The notes below the pieces were generated by a model. The model worked only from the letters and a program-made list of their open reading frames with translations, was not told where the DNA came from and did no database searches. Below, piece by piece: positions 12,031-21,172 of a DNA stretch of 64,000 bases (the stretch's first letter is position 1; every line of letters begins with the position of its first letter). The translations under genes and the position numbers were made by a program. Source of the DNA: Oegoconia quadripuncta (lineage: Eukaryota; Arthropoda; Insecta; Lepidoptera; Autostichidae); assembly GCA_949316235.1 (NCBI GenBank), contig OX438743.1, positions 36,797,242 through 36,861,241 on the forward strand. The letters are read 5' to 3'.

Positions 12031-12303
12031 GACGACCTGTTTGGTGTAGTGGTTAGCAACTCTGACCACTGTACCAAAAGGTTGCGGGTTCGAATCTCGT
12101 TAGGGGCATATGTTTGTGTGATGAATACGGACATATGTACCCGAGTTATAGATGTTTTCATTTATAATAAGGATTTATTTACTAAAAAAAATTATTTATG
12201 TAGTATATCAACCATCTGGTATCCACAACACAAGCCTATAGTTGCTTACGGTATAATTAGATGGCGCTGTATGTATGTCTAAGGATATTTATTTATTTAT
12301 TTA
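12031..12303 (+). repeat. SINE type A, full length
   Basis: tRNA-derived head with an A-box-like tggtgtagtggttagcaac and B box ggttcgaatctc. The body follows (gtgtgatgaatacggacata, gttatagatgttttcattt, accatctggtatccacaaca, gatggcgctgtatgtatg) and it ends in an ATTT repeat. It is a pol III-transcribed retroposon by family logic. It is not a true tRNA gene: there is no matching acceptor stem. Confidence 0.82.
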
Positions 12304-12318
12304 ACTTGGATCGTACTT

Positions 12319-12400
12319 ATCATACAAACATATTCGTGGTATTCGAACCCGACACCTCTAGGTAAAGCAGTCACGGTCTCTAACCATTACACCAATCTCA
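12319..12400 (-). repeat. SINE head fragment (tRNA-like part)
   Basis: Plus strand reads atcatacaaacatattcgtg, then gtattcgaacccgacacc (reverse B box) and ctaaccattacaccaatctc (reverse A box). Only the head survives. Confidence 0.6.
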
Positions 12401-12727
12401 AAGAGTCATGTTAAAAAATGCTAAATTAAAACGAAATCTCACCTGTGTAACGACTAAAAGAAAACTGCACAGGACTACTCGTCTGTAACAAGAGAAAAAT
12501 ATTTTTAACACCACATTACTTATATGAAATACATTAATATATGTAGATAGGAATAGGTAGATAGATTTTCTTATTTTCTTACAAGCTACATTCAGCCGTA
12601 TTTGCTATGGGGGTAAAGATGAGAGTCAAACAAAATCTTTATGTGACTTACTTTCCTTTTAAATTGGGAAAATATGGGAAATTGGTTATATAGTCCGATG
12701 CAAATTTTACTTTCTACTTTTTTCCTC

Positions 12728-12895
12728 CCCCTGTCACGTGTGCATTTCTGTATATTTCATAAGGTAAACCTTGGGTATTGTTTCAAACATTAAACACTTA
12801 TTGTATGAAACACCCAAACACTATTGTTTGGTATCCCAAACAATAGTGTTTGGGTATTTCATGACCTCGGACCATCCCATTTGGAATAAAGGACG
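12728..12895. repeat. unclassified dispersed repeat carrying a 26-bp-arm hairpin
   Basis: Shares gtcacgtgtgcatttctgta, ttcataaggtaaacct and tgtttcaaacattaaac with 47970-48060, and partly with the units at 32100-32460. The hairpin arms are 12806-12831 and 12836-12861 (25 of 26 paired, 4-base loop). Confidence 0.5.
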
Positions 12896-13177
12896 TGTCT
12901 TCATTTATGTATATATGTTGAAGCGGATGCAAGTCGCCTAATAATTTTGTTTCACTTAGATAGTTACGAAAAATTCGGATGAATTGAGCTTTACAGATGT
13001 ATAACTAATTCCGTATAACATTACGTAAATACAGACAGCAATAAAATAAATACCCCAATAAATTCTTGGTAATTCTCCGTATACCCTGCATTATCATCTT
13101 CAACGATTACGTTTAAGTGAGTGTTACCTGCACATTATTTATCTAAGGTCTACATAGCTCTTAGTACTATGGCCGTT

Positions 13178-13310
13178 GGGGCATAAAAGTTCTCGAGTGG
13201 AGACCCACGCACCTGCAAAAGTCGCGTGGGACATTCACCCGTAAGGTGAACGGATGACCTGAAAAAGGTCGCAGGAAGCAGCTGGATGTAGACCGCTCCA
13301 ATCGCTTAGT
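13178..13310 (+). pseudogene. decayed RTE-type LINE C-terminal fragment
   Basis: Reads ctcgagtggagacccacgca, then gtgggacattcacccgtaag, ggtgaacggatgacctgaaa, aaggtcgcaggaagcagctg and gatgtag. This is the nucleotide order of the conserved 'EWRPRTG...GRPPTRWTDDL..VAG.RW' tail of RTE reverse transcriptases, with in-frame stops. Confidence 0.62.
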
Positions 13311-13742
13311 TTTGTGCTTGATATTAAAAAGAAAGTCTACCATACAAAACAGTTCAGCTTAACCTGTAACTTCATACTAACTTAATAAGCAACCTCCAAC
13401 AATTTACTTTTCACCATTATTTTCACCCACTTCTAAATTATTGTATCAATTTGAAATTTGCAACTCTGGTGACGATACAATCATATATCGTGATGGTATG
13501 GTATGATGAGCTGGTTGGAAGATGTCACAGAGAAATCTCAATGGCTGTAACAAAAGCTATAGATGCTATTTATAATGTCATCGTAAAATCAGCAAAAACA
13601 GAAATCCTATTATATTTATTTTAAACTACATAAGGCTAATGATCTGAGGTCTCTCACATTAAGGGTGTCAAATAAACTGTATTTCTCAATTTCATACAAA
13701 AAACTACCAGGTGAATGTACTAACTAACGAACTACCAGGTTA

Positions 13743-13985
13743 GACGACCGATTGGTGTAGTGGATAGTGACCCTATCAGCGAAACCAACGGTTGCGGGTT
13801 CGAATCCCGCGACGGGTAAATGTTTGTGTGATGAATATGAACATTTACTCCCGAGTCTTGGATGTTTATATAAATATTTATGTATGTTTATCCGTTATCT
13901 AGTATCCATAGCACAAGCTTTGCTTAGTTTGGGACTAGATGATTGGTGTAAGTGTCCGAAATATTTATTATTATTTATTATTATT
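13743..13985 (+). repeat. SINE type B, full length
   Basis: Head gacgaccgattggtgtagtg with B box gcgggttcgaatcccgc. The body has gtgtgatgaatatgaacatt, cttggatgtttatataaat, ttatctagtatccatagcac and gggactagatgattggtgta, and the tail is a TTA repeat. The body is recognisably homologous to type A. Confidence 0.8.
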
Positions 13986-14339
13986 ATTAATGACTGTGGG
14001 TACGCAAATAATAACTGTAACTACCTACGGCTTTTTTCAATTCGCAATCAAACGATTGTAACGTTCACTGTGAAAATACAATGTAATACAATAAAGAATA
14101 CGAATCGTGATATATCCTGATGATTCAACAACATCAACAAACAAATTTAAGTAAACGTAGATAAATTCATATCAAGAACGTGATACGTGGGTATTCAGGT
14201 GCATTGTTTCATGGTTGAATAGGGTTGCGAATACAACTCGTCATTTTGGTAGATAAATATATATTGTTTTTAAAAACATGCAGTTTAATCTGTTGCAAAA
14301 ATAAGTAATGTGGGGATATTACTTTTAGATACAGATTTT

Positions 14340-14669
14340 CATCATCATCATCGTCAGCTCGTAAACCTCTCTCTATAGTGAGGTCTAATAATGATATAGG
14401 CCTTCCTTCGTATAATGAGGGAGTATGGGCCATAGTCCACCACGCTGGCCCACTACGAGTTGGGGACTTCACATGTCTTTGAGTTTTTATTCCTCAGGCA
14501 TGCAGATTTCCTCACGATGTTTTCCTTCACCGTTCAAGAGCAGTCGGATAAATGCACATACATAATTAAATTATATTTAAAAACTCATTGGTACATGGCC
14601 TGTCTGGGAATCGAACCCAGGCCTCCCAAATTGGGAGACCGCGTCTTAACCGCTGAGCCACCGACGCTT
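14340..14669 (-). repeat. SINE type D, full length with target duplication
   Basis: Read on the minus strand: tRNA-like head agcgtcggtggctcagcggt, B box gggttcgattcccag, body, and a (GAT)n tail. It is flanked by exact 8-bp duplications cagatttt at 14332-14339 and 14670-14677, which fix both ends of the 330-bp element. Confidence 0.82.
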
Positions 14670-14677
14670 CAGATTTT

Positions 14678-16287
14678 ACCGATTTTAAATTTATTTTTAA
14701 ATAGGTTGCAAATTCTGGGTGACCGCGCTTTCTCCTAATATGACGTCATGTTCACTTAACATCAAATGTGGATGAAGCCAATGCCTTTAAAACAATTAGA
14801 TAGGTAAATGGACAAGTGAAATAATTCTTTGAATTGCCAATAACCTAAACAAAAAAAAAACTATGAAATCGTTATCGCACTCCAACTCCCCTTTATCAGA
14901 CTTCAAAAAGGAGTTTCAGAATTTTTATTATCATTACTTTCTTAAAGAATTTTCCGCCATATCTCCGCTATTTGTGAATAGTTAATTTTTCTGTTTAAAA
15001 CATTCAGGGTAGTCAAATATAAAACTATTAAAGTCAGTTGTTTTGTAAATTTATGAAGTTTAAGTTTACTTTTGTGAATACGGCATGCCATCCGGAGCAT
15101 TTTTGCAATTGCATTCATGAAAAAACAATTGCTATGCACAAAAAGCTGTGGTGCATCAACCATACCCGACATTTTTCCCAGGACGAAAGATATATAAAAA
15201 TTTGACAACCCTATCTGATCCTAGTAATGACGGGTCAAAAGACACGGCAGGGTAATGACAGGGCACGGGATTGGCCCGCGAGAATCAATATCGGAATCAA
15301 TTACCGTGGACTGTATTCTACAAAATTGTTTGCGGTAGCAGATATAAACATTATTAAGCAATTTCGTATTATATTTATTATTTCATAGCGAAACCGCTGG
15401 ACCACCATGAAATTACTGTAAATACCGCGTAGAGACAACGCATTGAGACACGAGACACGTAAATAAAATTAGTTAGGTACCCTTTTTCCATTCGGTGATA
15501 CCGTTATGCAGTTTCCGACTTATTATTTAAGAAAGTACCTTCATTCTTTGTAATTTTTACTTACCTAAAAGAAACCTACCTAAAGCATTGAAATCAGACA
15601 TAAACAACACAAAGTTAATGTAAGCTTTGTTACCCTGCCCGCTTACCCTGCAATTAATATTACCTACTCCTTTTACTCAGTGGTTACATGGAAAAAATCG
15701 CATCCAATAAGGCTGCCATTGTACCTACGACATTTTTAAGTACCATGTTATACTGTAACTACTGTAGGTGTGCAATAAAGAATATTTTGTATTGTACTGT
15801 ACAAAGACTTCAAACTTTAATGGGTTGGTAGAAATACTCGCCGCTACTGTGGGTGTCGTGAAATGTGACTGTACCCTTTGCTAAGTTTTTTAGCTTAGCT
15901 TAATTTATGTAAATCTTACAACTAGCTGCTTGCATAAATCCAGTAAGGTAATAAATAAGTCAAGTATGTTGTGGTAAGGTTTTAATAGACAACCAATTAC
16001 CAGTAAAATCATGGGGGCCTATGAGGCCTCCTCCTCCTCCTATCCTCGATTTGAGTGAGTATGTTCACAGGATTCTATTGTGCGCTTAACAAGCAAGAAC
16101 CTTTGATGAAAGGCGGATCCAGGGAGTTCCGGTCATAGGAGTCATTACCTATCCCGAGCCTAGGTCTTTCTAATACCAGTCTCAATATGCAACTTTTTAG
16201 GTAAGCAGCTTTATTGAAAAACAATAAAAATCATTTTACTTTTTAAATTAGATTTATTATTGTTAGTTTAGAATCTGTCCAGGGTGA
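14678..16287. other. intron-like stretch; possible small MITE
   Basis: At 15008-15212 the ends agggtagtcaaatat and the reverse of atttgacaaccct form an imperfect inverted repeat of about 15 bp without a clear target duplication. At 15765-15800, gtgcaataaagaatattttg looks like a LINE tail. A block at 16112-16160 (aaggcggatccaggg) recurs at 28562-28580. No gene seen. Confidence 0.3.
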
Positions 16288-16495
16288 TTAACTCTTCTTG
16301 TAATTTAAGAGCCATTCCTTTCTTTTTTCTGCCCTCTCTTTCACATCTTTATACCGCACGACATGTACTTTCTCCTTTATCTGGCTGATGTAGTCTTCCC
16401 TTGGTCTACCCCTTCCTCTTTTAAATCCATCTATCCAATACAAATTTTGCCGTAACTTATCTGCAACAGCTGATAATGTTGATGGTGTAGGAAGA
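16288..16495 (-). pseudogene. LINE reverse-transcriptase C-terminal fragment
   Basis: Minus strand reads an uninterrupted end: SAVADKLRQNLYWIDGFK, then RGRGRPREDYISQIKEKVHV, VRYKDVKERAEKRKEW and a stop at 16288-16290. The 'GRGRPR..Y..QIKEKV' block is the extreme C-terminus of RTE/Jockey-group LINEs, and 54716-54913 has the same block. The upstream RT domain is absent in this frame. Confidence 0.62.
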
Positions 16496-16499
16496 CTAT

Positions 16500-16658
16500 T
16501 TATGTTTTTTTGGCTTCTTCGACGTTTTTGATATGAATGTTGGGGTTACAGATGCGTTGTTGATCTGCTTTCAGAGGCAGGCTTAAGGACCTGAAACCTA
16601 TCCTTGACACCGGAATAAAACGACGCATAGGTAAGCCAAAGGGATCTTTGTAATGCAT
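16500..16658 (-). CDS. 52-codon open frame, unrecognised
   Basis: Begins MHYKDPFGLPMRRFIPVSRI, continues GFRSLSLPLKADQQRICNPN and ends EEAKKT. It lies immediately upstream (same strand, different frame) of the LINE fragment at 16288-16495, so it may be a frameshifted part of that element. It also contains an acceptor-like tttCAG and a weak donor GTAACC enclosing 41 nt whose phase would accept the exon at 23545. No domain is recognised. Confidence 0.25.
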   Translation of the reverse strand: MHYKDPFGLPMRRFIPVSRIGFRSLSLPLKADQQRICNPNIHIKNVEEAKKT

Positions 16659-16987
16659 CTAAGTTAGATAATTTAATAAATTTGTATTTTAATTACGAAG
16701 ATGTAACTTTAAGTTGTTTCATATATTTAGATTTTGAAGATGGTGGTTTCTTTTTTATTATTATAAGAAAGTAAGTAACAGCATGGGCCAATAAAACAAG
16801 TTAACAGAAAGAAAAGGATCCATCACTTAAGCTTTTTTGCGAAAATCGCAAATACCGTTATGTTTCATCCAAATCCAAACTATCGTCATGGCAATTAGAT
16901 GCAAAAACTTCAATATACATACAATATGTGTAGCATTGCTTAAGGGGAAGTTTTACTTCAATAAATTTTAATACTGAGAAGAAAGAA

Positions 16988-17082
16988 ACAATATGTATTT
17001 ATGTAGTATATCGACCTCCTGATATCCACAACACGCGCGATAGATAGCGCTATGTGTATGTCTAAGAATATTTATTTATTTA
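16988..17082 (+). repeat. SINE type A tail fragment
   Basis: tatgtagtatatcgacctcc, tgatatccacaacacg, gatagcgctatgtgtatg and an ATTT tail match the 3' third of type A. The head is missing. Confidence 0.6.
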
Positions 17083-17289
17083 ATGTAAAAAACCGCACTC
17101 AAATGGACCACGCATTATTGAGATACGTCCAGGACTGAACACACATCGCCGTCAAACACATAAATAAGGTAGGTCTAAAAATAAGGTAGAAAGACCTGTC
17201 AATTGATCACATGCCACCGTAGTCAGATTATACATATAAATACGAAGTTGAATACAATTTCTGTAAACCTTACACAGATCCACTATTGT

Positions 17290-17352
17290 GATCATCATCA
17301 TTATATCATCCACAGGACCTTCACTGCTGAACATAGGCTTCCCCCATATATA
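17290..17352 (-). repeat. LINE/RTE 3'-end fragment
   Basis: Plus strand reads atcatcatcattatatcat, then ccttcactgctgaacatagg and cttcccccat. This is the reverse of the widespread lepidopteran RTE tail with 'ccagcagtg' and a GAT repeat. Confidence 0.5.
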
Positions 17353-17423
17353 ACCATCGAAGCACAACGATTTTAGTTTTAAGGAAAGAATCGTGTTGGA
17401 GTTAAAAATAGGGTTCCGGCGTT

Positions 17424-17625
17424 TTTTTTTTATGCATGACCGGTTCTTACTTGACCTCAATCACACCTGATGTTAAGTGAAGATGAGGTCGAAGGTGGAA
17501 GCGTACTGACCCGGAAACTCCAACACATTTGGGGGACTGGCTATCTTATCTCTGACAACCGGAACACAACAATGCCATTAACATTGCTGCTTGGCGGTAG
17601 ATAGATAAGATGGTGGTAGGTGGTT
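17424..17625 (-). repeat. SINE type C, 5'-truncated
   Basis: Begins (plus view) with a T run and tatgcatgaccggttcttac, then ttgacctcaatcacacctga, tggaagcgtactgacccgga, gactggctatcttatctctg and ttggcggtagatagataaga. Same body as 62287-62614. Confidence 0.7.
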
Positions 17626-18308
17626 AAAGGAATCCTAAACGATGATAGTGCAATGTATACCGGATAGCAATCTTCTCCTTAATACAGAGTAAAATATACA
17701 CAAAAATTTCAATTATTACATAAGATACTGCTGTGATAATAGGATAATAACAGGGCCGTGGCTTTTGTTTCTTTATTGGCTAGTTAGTATAGAGTGCGAG
17801 TGGTTTTGGAAGAGATTCACCAGCTGTCAGTGACCTGTCTATAATAGCTCATGGCCCAACCACCGTACCATGAACTCCTGTATCCTTCATCCGAGAAATT
17901 GGTTAATCGGATGGTATCAATGACAATGCTTTGCCAATTTCTTGGTAGGAATTGGCAAATCATTGTCGACTTATTTCACGTCCATGGACATCTTAGTGTC
18001 GATGTAGAGCATACTTTGTAAATCAACTTAATAACGCTCATGTTTTACCAGCGGCCAATACACGGCAACTGCGACTTTTCGGGACGCTTCAGTATTTATA
18101 CTTACCCTTATATTTTGGGTCAGCCTGCTGACTGTCGTGTTATTAAAGAAGATAAAACTTTCCTATTTTAAAATATCACCAAGTTATAGAGGACATAATG
18201 AAAGATATTAACTGAAACATACTAAAAAAAGAGATTTAAAAAATGAAAGGCCCTGGAACATACGTTCACGTCATAGGTAGAACACATGTAGTTATAGATA
18301 GATGTGAT

Positions 18309-18384
18309 TTTTTTTATGCACATGGTTGGTACTTGACCTCAATCACACCTGATGTTAAGTGAAGATGAGGTCGAAGGTGAAAAA
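18309..18384 (-). repeat. SINE type C, 3' end only
   Basis: T run, tatgcacatggttggtactt, gacctcaatcacacctgatg, agtgaagatgaggtcgaagg, then a breakpoint. The foldback element at 18393 follows eight bases later. Confidence 0.6.
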
Positions 18385-18392
18385 AACAGTTA

Positions 18393-18542
18393 CCGTCTTA
18401 TTCATAAAAATTTACAAATGCTTTATAAGCCTATTTTAATTAAAGTATGTTTTGTCTCTGTCGTTGAATGAAAGAAAGTGAAAAACATACTTTAACTAAA
18501 ACAGGCTTATAAAGCGTTTGTAAATTTTTATGAATAAGAGGG
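18393..18542. mobile_element. palindromic MITE / foldback element
   Basis: Arms 18393-18453 and 18481-18542 are inverted copies differing at about five positions (cttattcataaaaatttac ... gtaaatttttatgaataag), around a 27-bp centre. The same terminal motif ataagacgac with gatttatgaat occurs at 33885-33903. No clear target duplication was found. Confidence 0.6.
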
Positions 18543-19312
18543 TGATTCTTTGTTAACGTTAAGTTTCACATATAAACTGAACGATAGTCCTCCAAAATAA
18601 AATCCTGGATAACGCAGGGTATTTTAAAAGGTAGGTTGTTTATCATCAAGGACAGATTAAACCCGAATCTTAAAAGTAATTAAAATTTTTCATTTATTTG
18701 CCTTAATAAACAATGTTACCTTTTATATTATAGGACACTACAATTATGTCGATAGTGTTACTAAATGTAATATCAACTACATTAACCACGGATTACTATC
18801 ACTTGTTATTGCTATCAATCACGAAAAATGTTTTACGTCAATTTAAGATAACATAAAAGAAGAAACATTAAATTTATAGTAGAACGGGTGTTTGAGTTTT
18901 AAACTATATTTATAACTACGTACAAACCACAAATATCCATAAGTACACTAATACATTATTTTATTAAAGTGATAAGTAAATATAATGTTGTTAATCTATT
19001 ATAACAAATAAATTTATTAAAATGTTCAGGAACACTATACAGTCACACACACAATATAATATTCGTACTCTTCGTAAGTTTGGACACTACTATTTTGGCA
19101 CATTTTTTTCCATTAGCAAAATGGAAAAAACTGTGCTATAATATATGATTATTTGAAATATATATGATGCTATGATTATTTGGATTTCAAATTCCAAATA
19201 ATCACGTACGTCTTAAACTGAAAGGTGTCGGTCCTGTACCTAACCCGAACAGCGATAATTGTCGATTTGTTAAACTTCTGATCTATATAACGAATTTCGA
19301 TTAATTGAACTC

Positions 19313-19468
19313 AAATATCGAATCTTAATCGAAATTCAGTTGATTGGTGACGACTGACGAGTAATCGAACGTTCAACCGATCGATGCGTCATTCATTAGA
19401 TCAGTTGAACGTTCGATTACTCGTCAGTCGTCACCAATCAACTGAATTTCGTTTAAGATTCGATATTT
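19313..19468. repeat. long near-perfect inverted repeat (65-bp arms, 26-bp spacer)
   Basis: Arms 19313-19377 and 19404-19468 pair at 64 of 65 positions; the one mismatch is in tttcg(a/t)ttaag. The spacer is cgatcgatgcgtcattcatt plus agatca. Arm sequence is CG-rich for this region (gacgactgacgagtaatcga, acgttcaac). No target duplication or coding frame is visible. A transcript through it would form a dsRNA-like hairpin; whether it is a MITE or a hairpin-RNA locus is unknown. Confidence 0.7.
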
Positions 19469-19914
19469 CAGTAGAAAACCCATCGTCTATTGTTTCCTAC
19501 AAGTATACATTTCAACTGCAGAATATTAAATGCTGTCTGCACGTTCTTTAAATTAAATACAGTTTCATTTCGGTACATATTATTATAATAATAGCTTAAA
19601 TTTACAAATAAATAGCTAAGAATAAACAATTTTTAACTGTAAGTACTTGTAAGTAGTTGATGTAATCACTGACTTCATTTCGTGTTGGCTTTGTGGTAAA
19701 AATATAAAAGAAATATTTATTAACTTCCATTTTCCCGTTCTTTCTTCGTTCTACCATGCCCCAGGCAAGTGTCAGAGGTTTCGATAAAGAAAAAAGGTTT
19801 TCTGCCCACAGCACATGCTGAATCTGTACCATTTTGTTACCTTGATATGGTACAAGTCTCTTGTCATATTTAACAAATTTTGTATACCAACTTACTGTTT
19901 TATATTGTATGTGT

Positions 19915-20151
19915 CAGCGGCGTGCACAGTATTTGGTCACACGGTATAGGCAGAATAATAAAATTTACTATTCAATGAGAAAAAATACAACTACAAAATA
20001 ATTACTTACTCTTATGGCATTCCTCGCAACTGTTTTTAAAATGTTTCTGTTCACATCAGTATGAATCAGCTACCTTGACAATGCATTTCGAGGCACGCTT
20101 ACAATTTGCTGTAGGCACTGCCTTTCTGCCTGTATGGAGGGCACGCCACTG
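19915..20151. mobile_element. hAT-type MITE, copy 2, with exact 8-bp target duplication
   Basis: Ends cagcggcgtgca and gcacgccactg are inverted repeats, flanked by identical gtatgtgt at 19907-19914 and 20152-20159. It is 237 bp long with no coding frame. The interior is shared with 11604-11804, with a longer middle (cttatggcattcctcgcaac) here. Confidence 0.8.
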
Positions 20152-20203
20152 GTATGTGTATGATGTAGGTTAAGTGACTAGTATCATGGTCGACGAATAA
20201 ATA

Positions 20204-20471
20204 TAAATAAATAAATATCTTTGCACATACACACAGCGCCATCTAGTTCCACACTAAGCAACTAGGCTTGTGTTATAGATACCAGTTGGTTGATAAACTA
20301 CACAAATACATATTTTTTTTGTAAATAAATACACATATAAATGAAAAACATCCATAACTCAGGAAGACATGTCTGTATTCATCATACAAACATATGCCCG
20401 TAGCGGGATTCGAACCTGCGACCTTTTGGTATAGCTGCAGAGTTTCTAACCACTACACCAAACAGGCCGTC
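20204..20471 (-). repeat. SINE type A, full length
   Basis: Plus view: AAAT-rich tail, cacagcgccatctagttcca, gcttgtgttatagataccag, aaaaacatccataactcag, catacaaacatatgcccgta, gcgggattcgaacctgcgac (reverse B box), taaccactacaccaaacagg. It is followed at 20476-20508 by a short TATTC microsatellite. Confidence 0.8.
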
Positions 20472-20475
20472 AAAT

Positions 20476-20508
20476 ATATTCTATTCTGTTCTATTCCATT
20501 CTATTCTA
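20476..20508. repeat. (TATTC)n microsatellite
   Basis: About six imperfect pentamer units directly after the SINE head. Confidence 0.7.
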
Positions 20509-20717
20509 AACGGTAACATTTTATGTCTCGCAGCTGATTGGATGTTAATGTTGCCAGAAGTGAAGAGTTAGCGTTTGTTGTTATAGAAGAACAATACAAT
20601 AAAATACAAATATTATATTTTTCACACCAACAACAGTTACAGTACGAAGCATATATTATAAATGCGGTGGTATGGTATGGTTGCCAATTATCTTCAGGAC
20701 CTGTAGACTAACTTTGT

Positions 20718-20862
20718 TTTTATGCATAACGGGTTAATACTTGACCTCAATCACACCTGATGTTAAGTGAAGATGTGGTCGAAAGTGGAAGCGTACTGAC
20801 CCGGAAACCCCTACACATTTGGGGGACTGGCTATCTTATCTCTGACAACTGACATATCTATA
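20718..20862 (-). repeat. SINE type C, 3' half
   Basis: tatgcataacgggttaatac, ttgacctcaatcacacctga, gtggaagcgtactgacccgg, gggggactggctatcttatc, then it breaks off after tctgacaact and runs into an ATA-rich microsatellite (20864-20905). Confidence 0.68.
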
Positions 20863-20999
20863 ATAATAATATATAATAATATAATAATAATAATATACCA
20901 CCAACCAACTACCCCAATGCAAAATATTTGCTTTGAAACATTGTCAAATTGAGAAATATGATCGTCGTAAGGATGGGTGATTTTATCGTTTATATTAAT

Positions 21000-21172
21000 G
21001 TTAGCTCAGCCGTTAAATTACATAACTTCAACGGTATCGTCATCGATTACGTTGACCAATGAGAAACCGTCAAATTGCCGAGCGAGCGATGAGGCAACCA
21101 ATCACATGTCAGAACGTAACCGATGACGATAACGATGAAATTATGTAATAGAACCCCAGGTTAAGCTATGAA
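21000..21172. mobile_element. decayed MITE with long inverted ends
   Basis: Left end aattacataacttcaacggt, atcgtcatcgattacgtt pairs with right end aacgtaaccgatgacgataa, cgatgaaattatgtaat at roughly four of five positions over about 45 bp. The centre holds aatgagaaaccgtcaaattg. No target duplication is evident. Confidence 0.45.

Noticed and set aside
12049..12120. Possible tRNA gene (A and B boxes present)
   Set aside because: No paired acceptor stem, and the sequence continues into a SINE body repeated elsewhere. The same applies at 13743, 36088, 39583, 53844, 62287 and the type D heads.
15008..15212. Small MITE with 15-bp ends
   Set aside because: Inverted ends are imperfect and no target duplication could be found; listed only as a possibility in the stretch entry.
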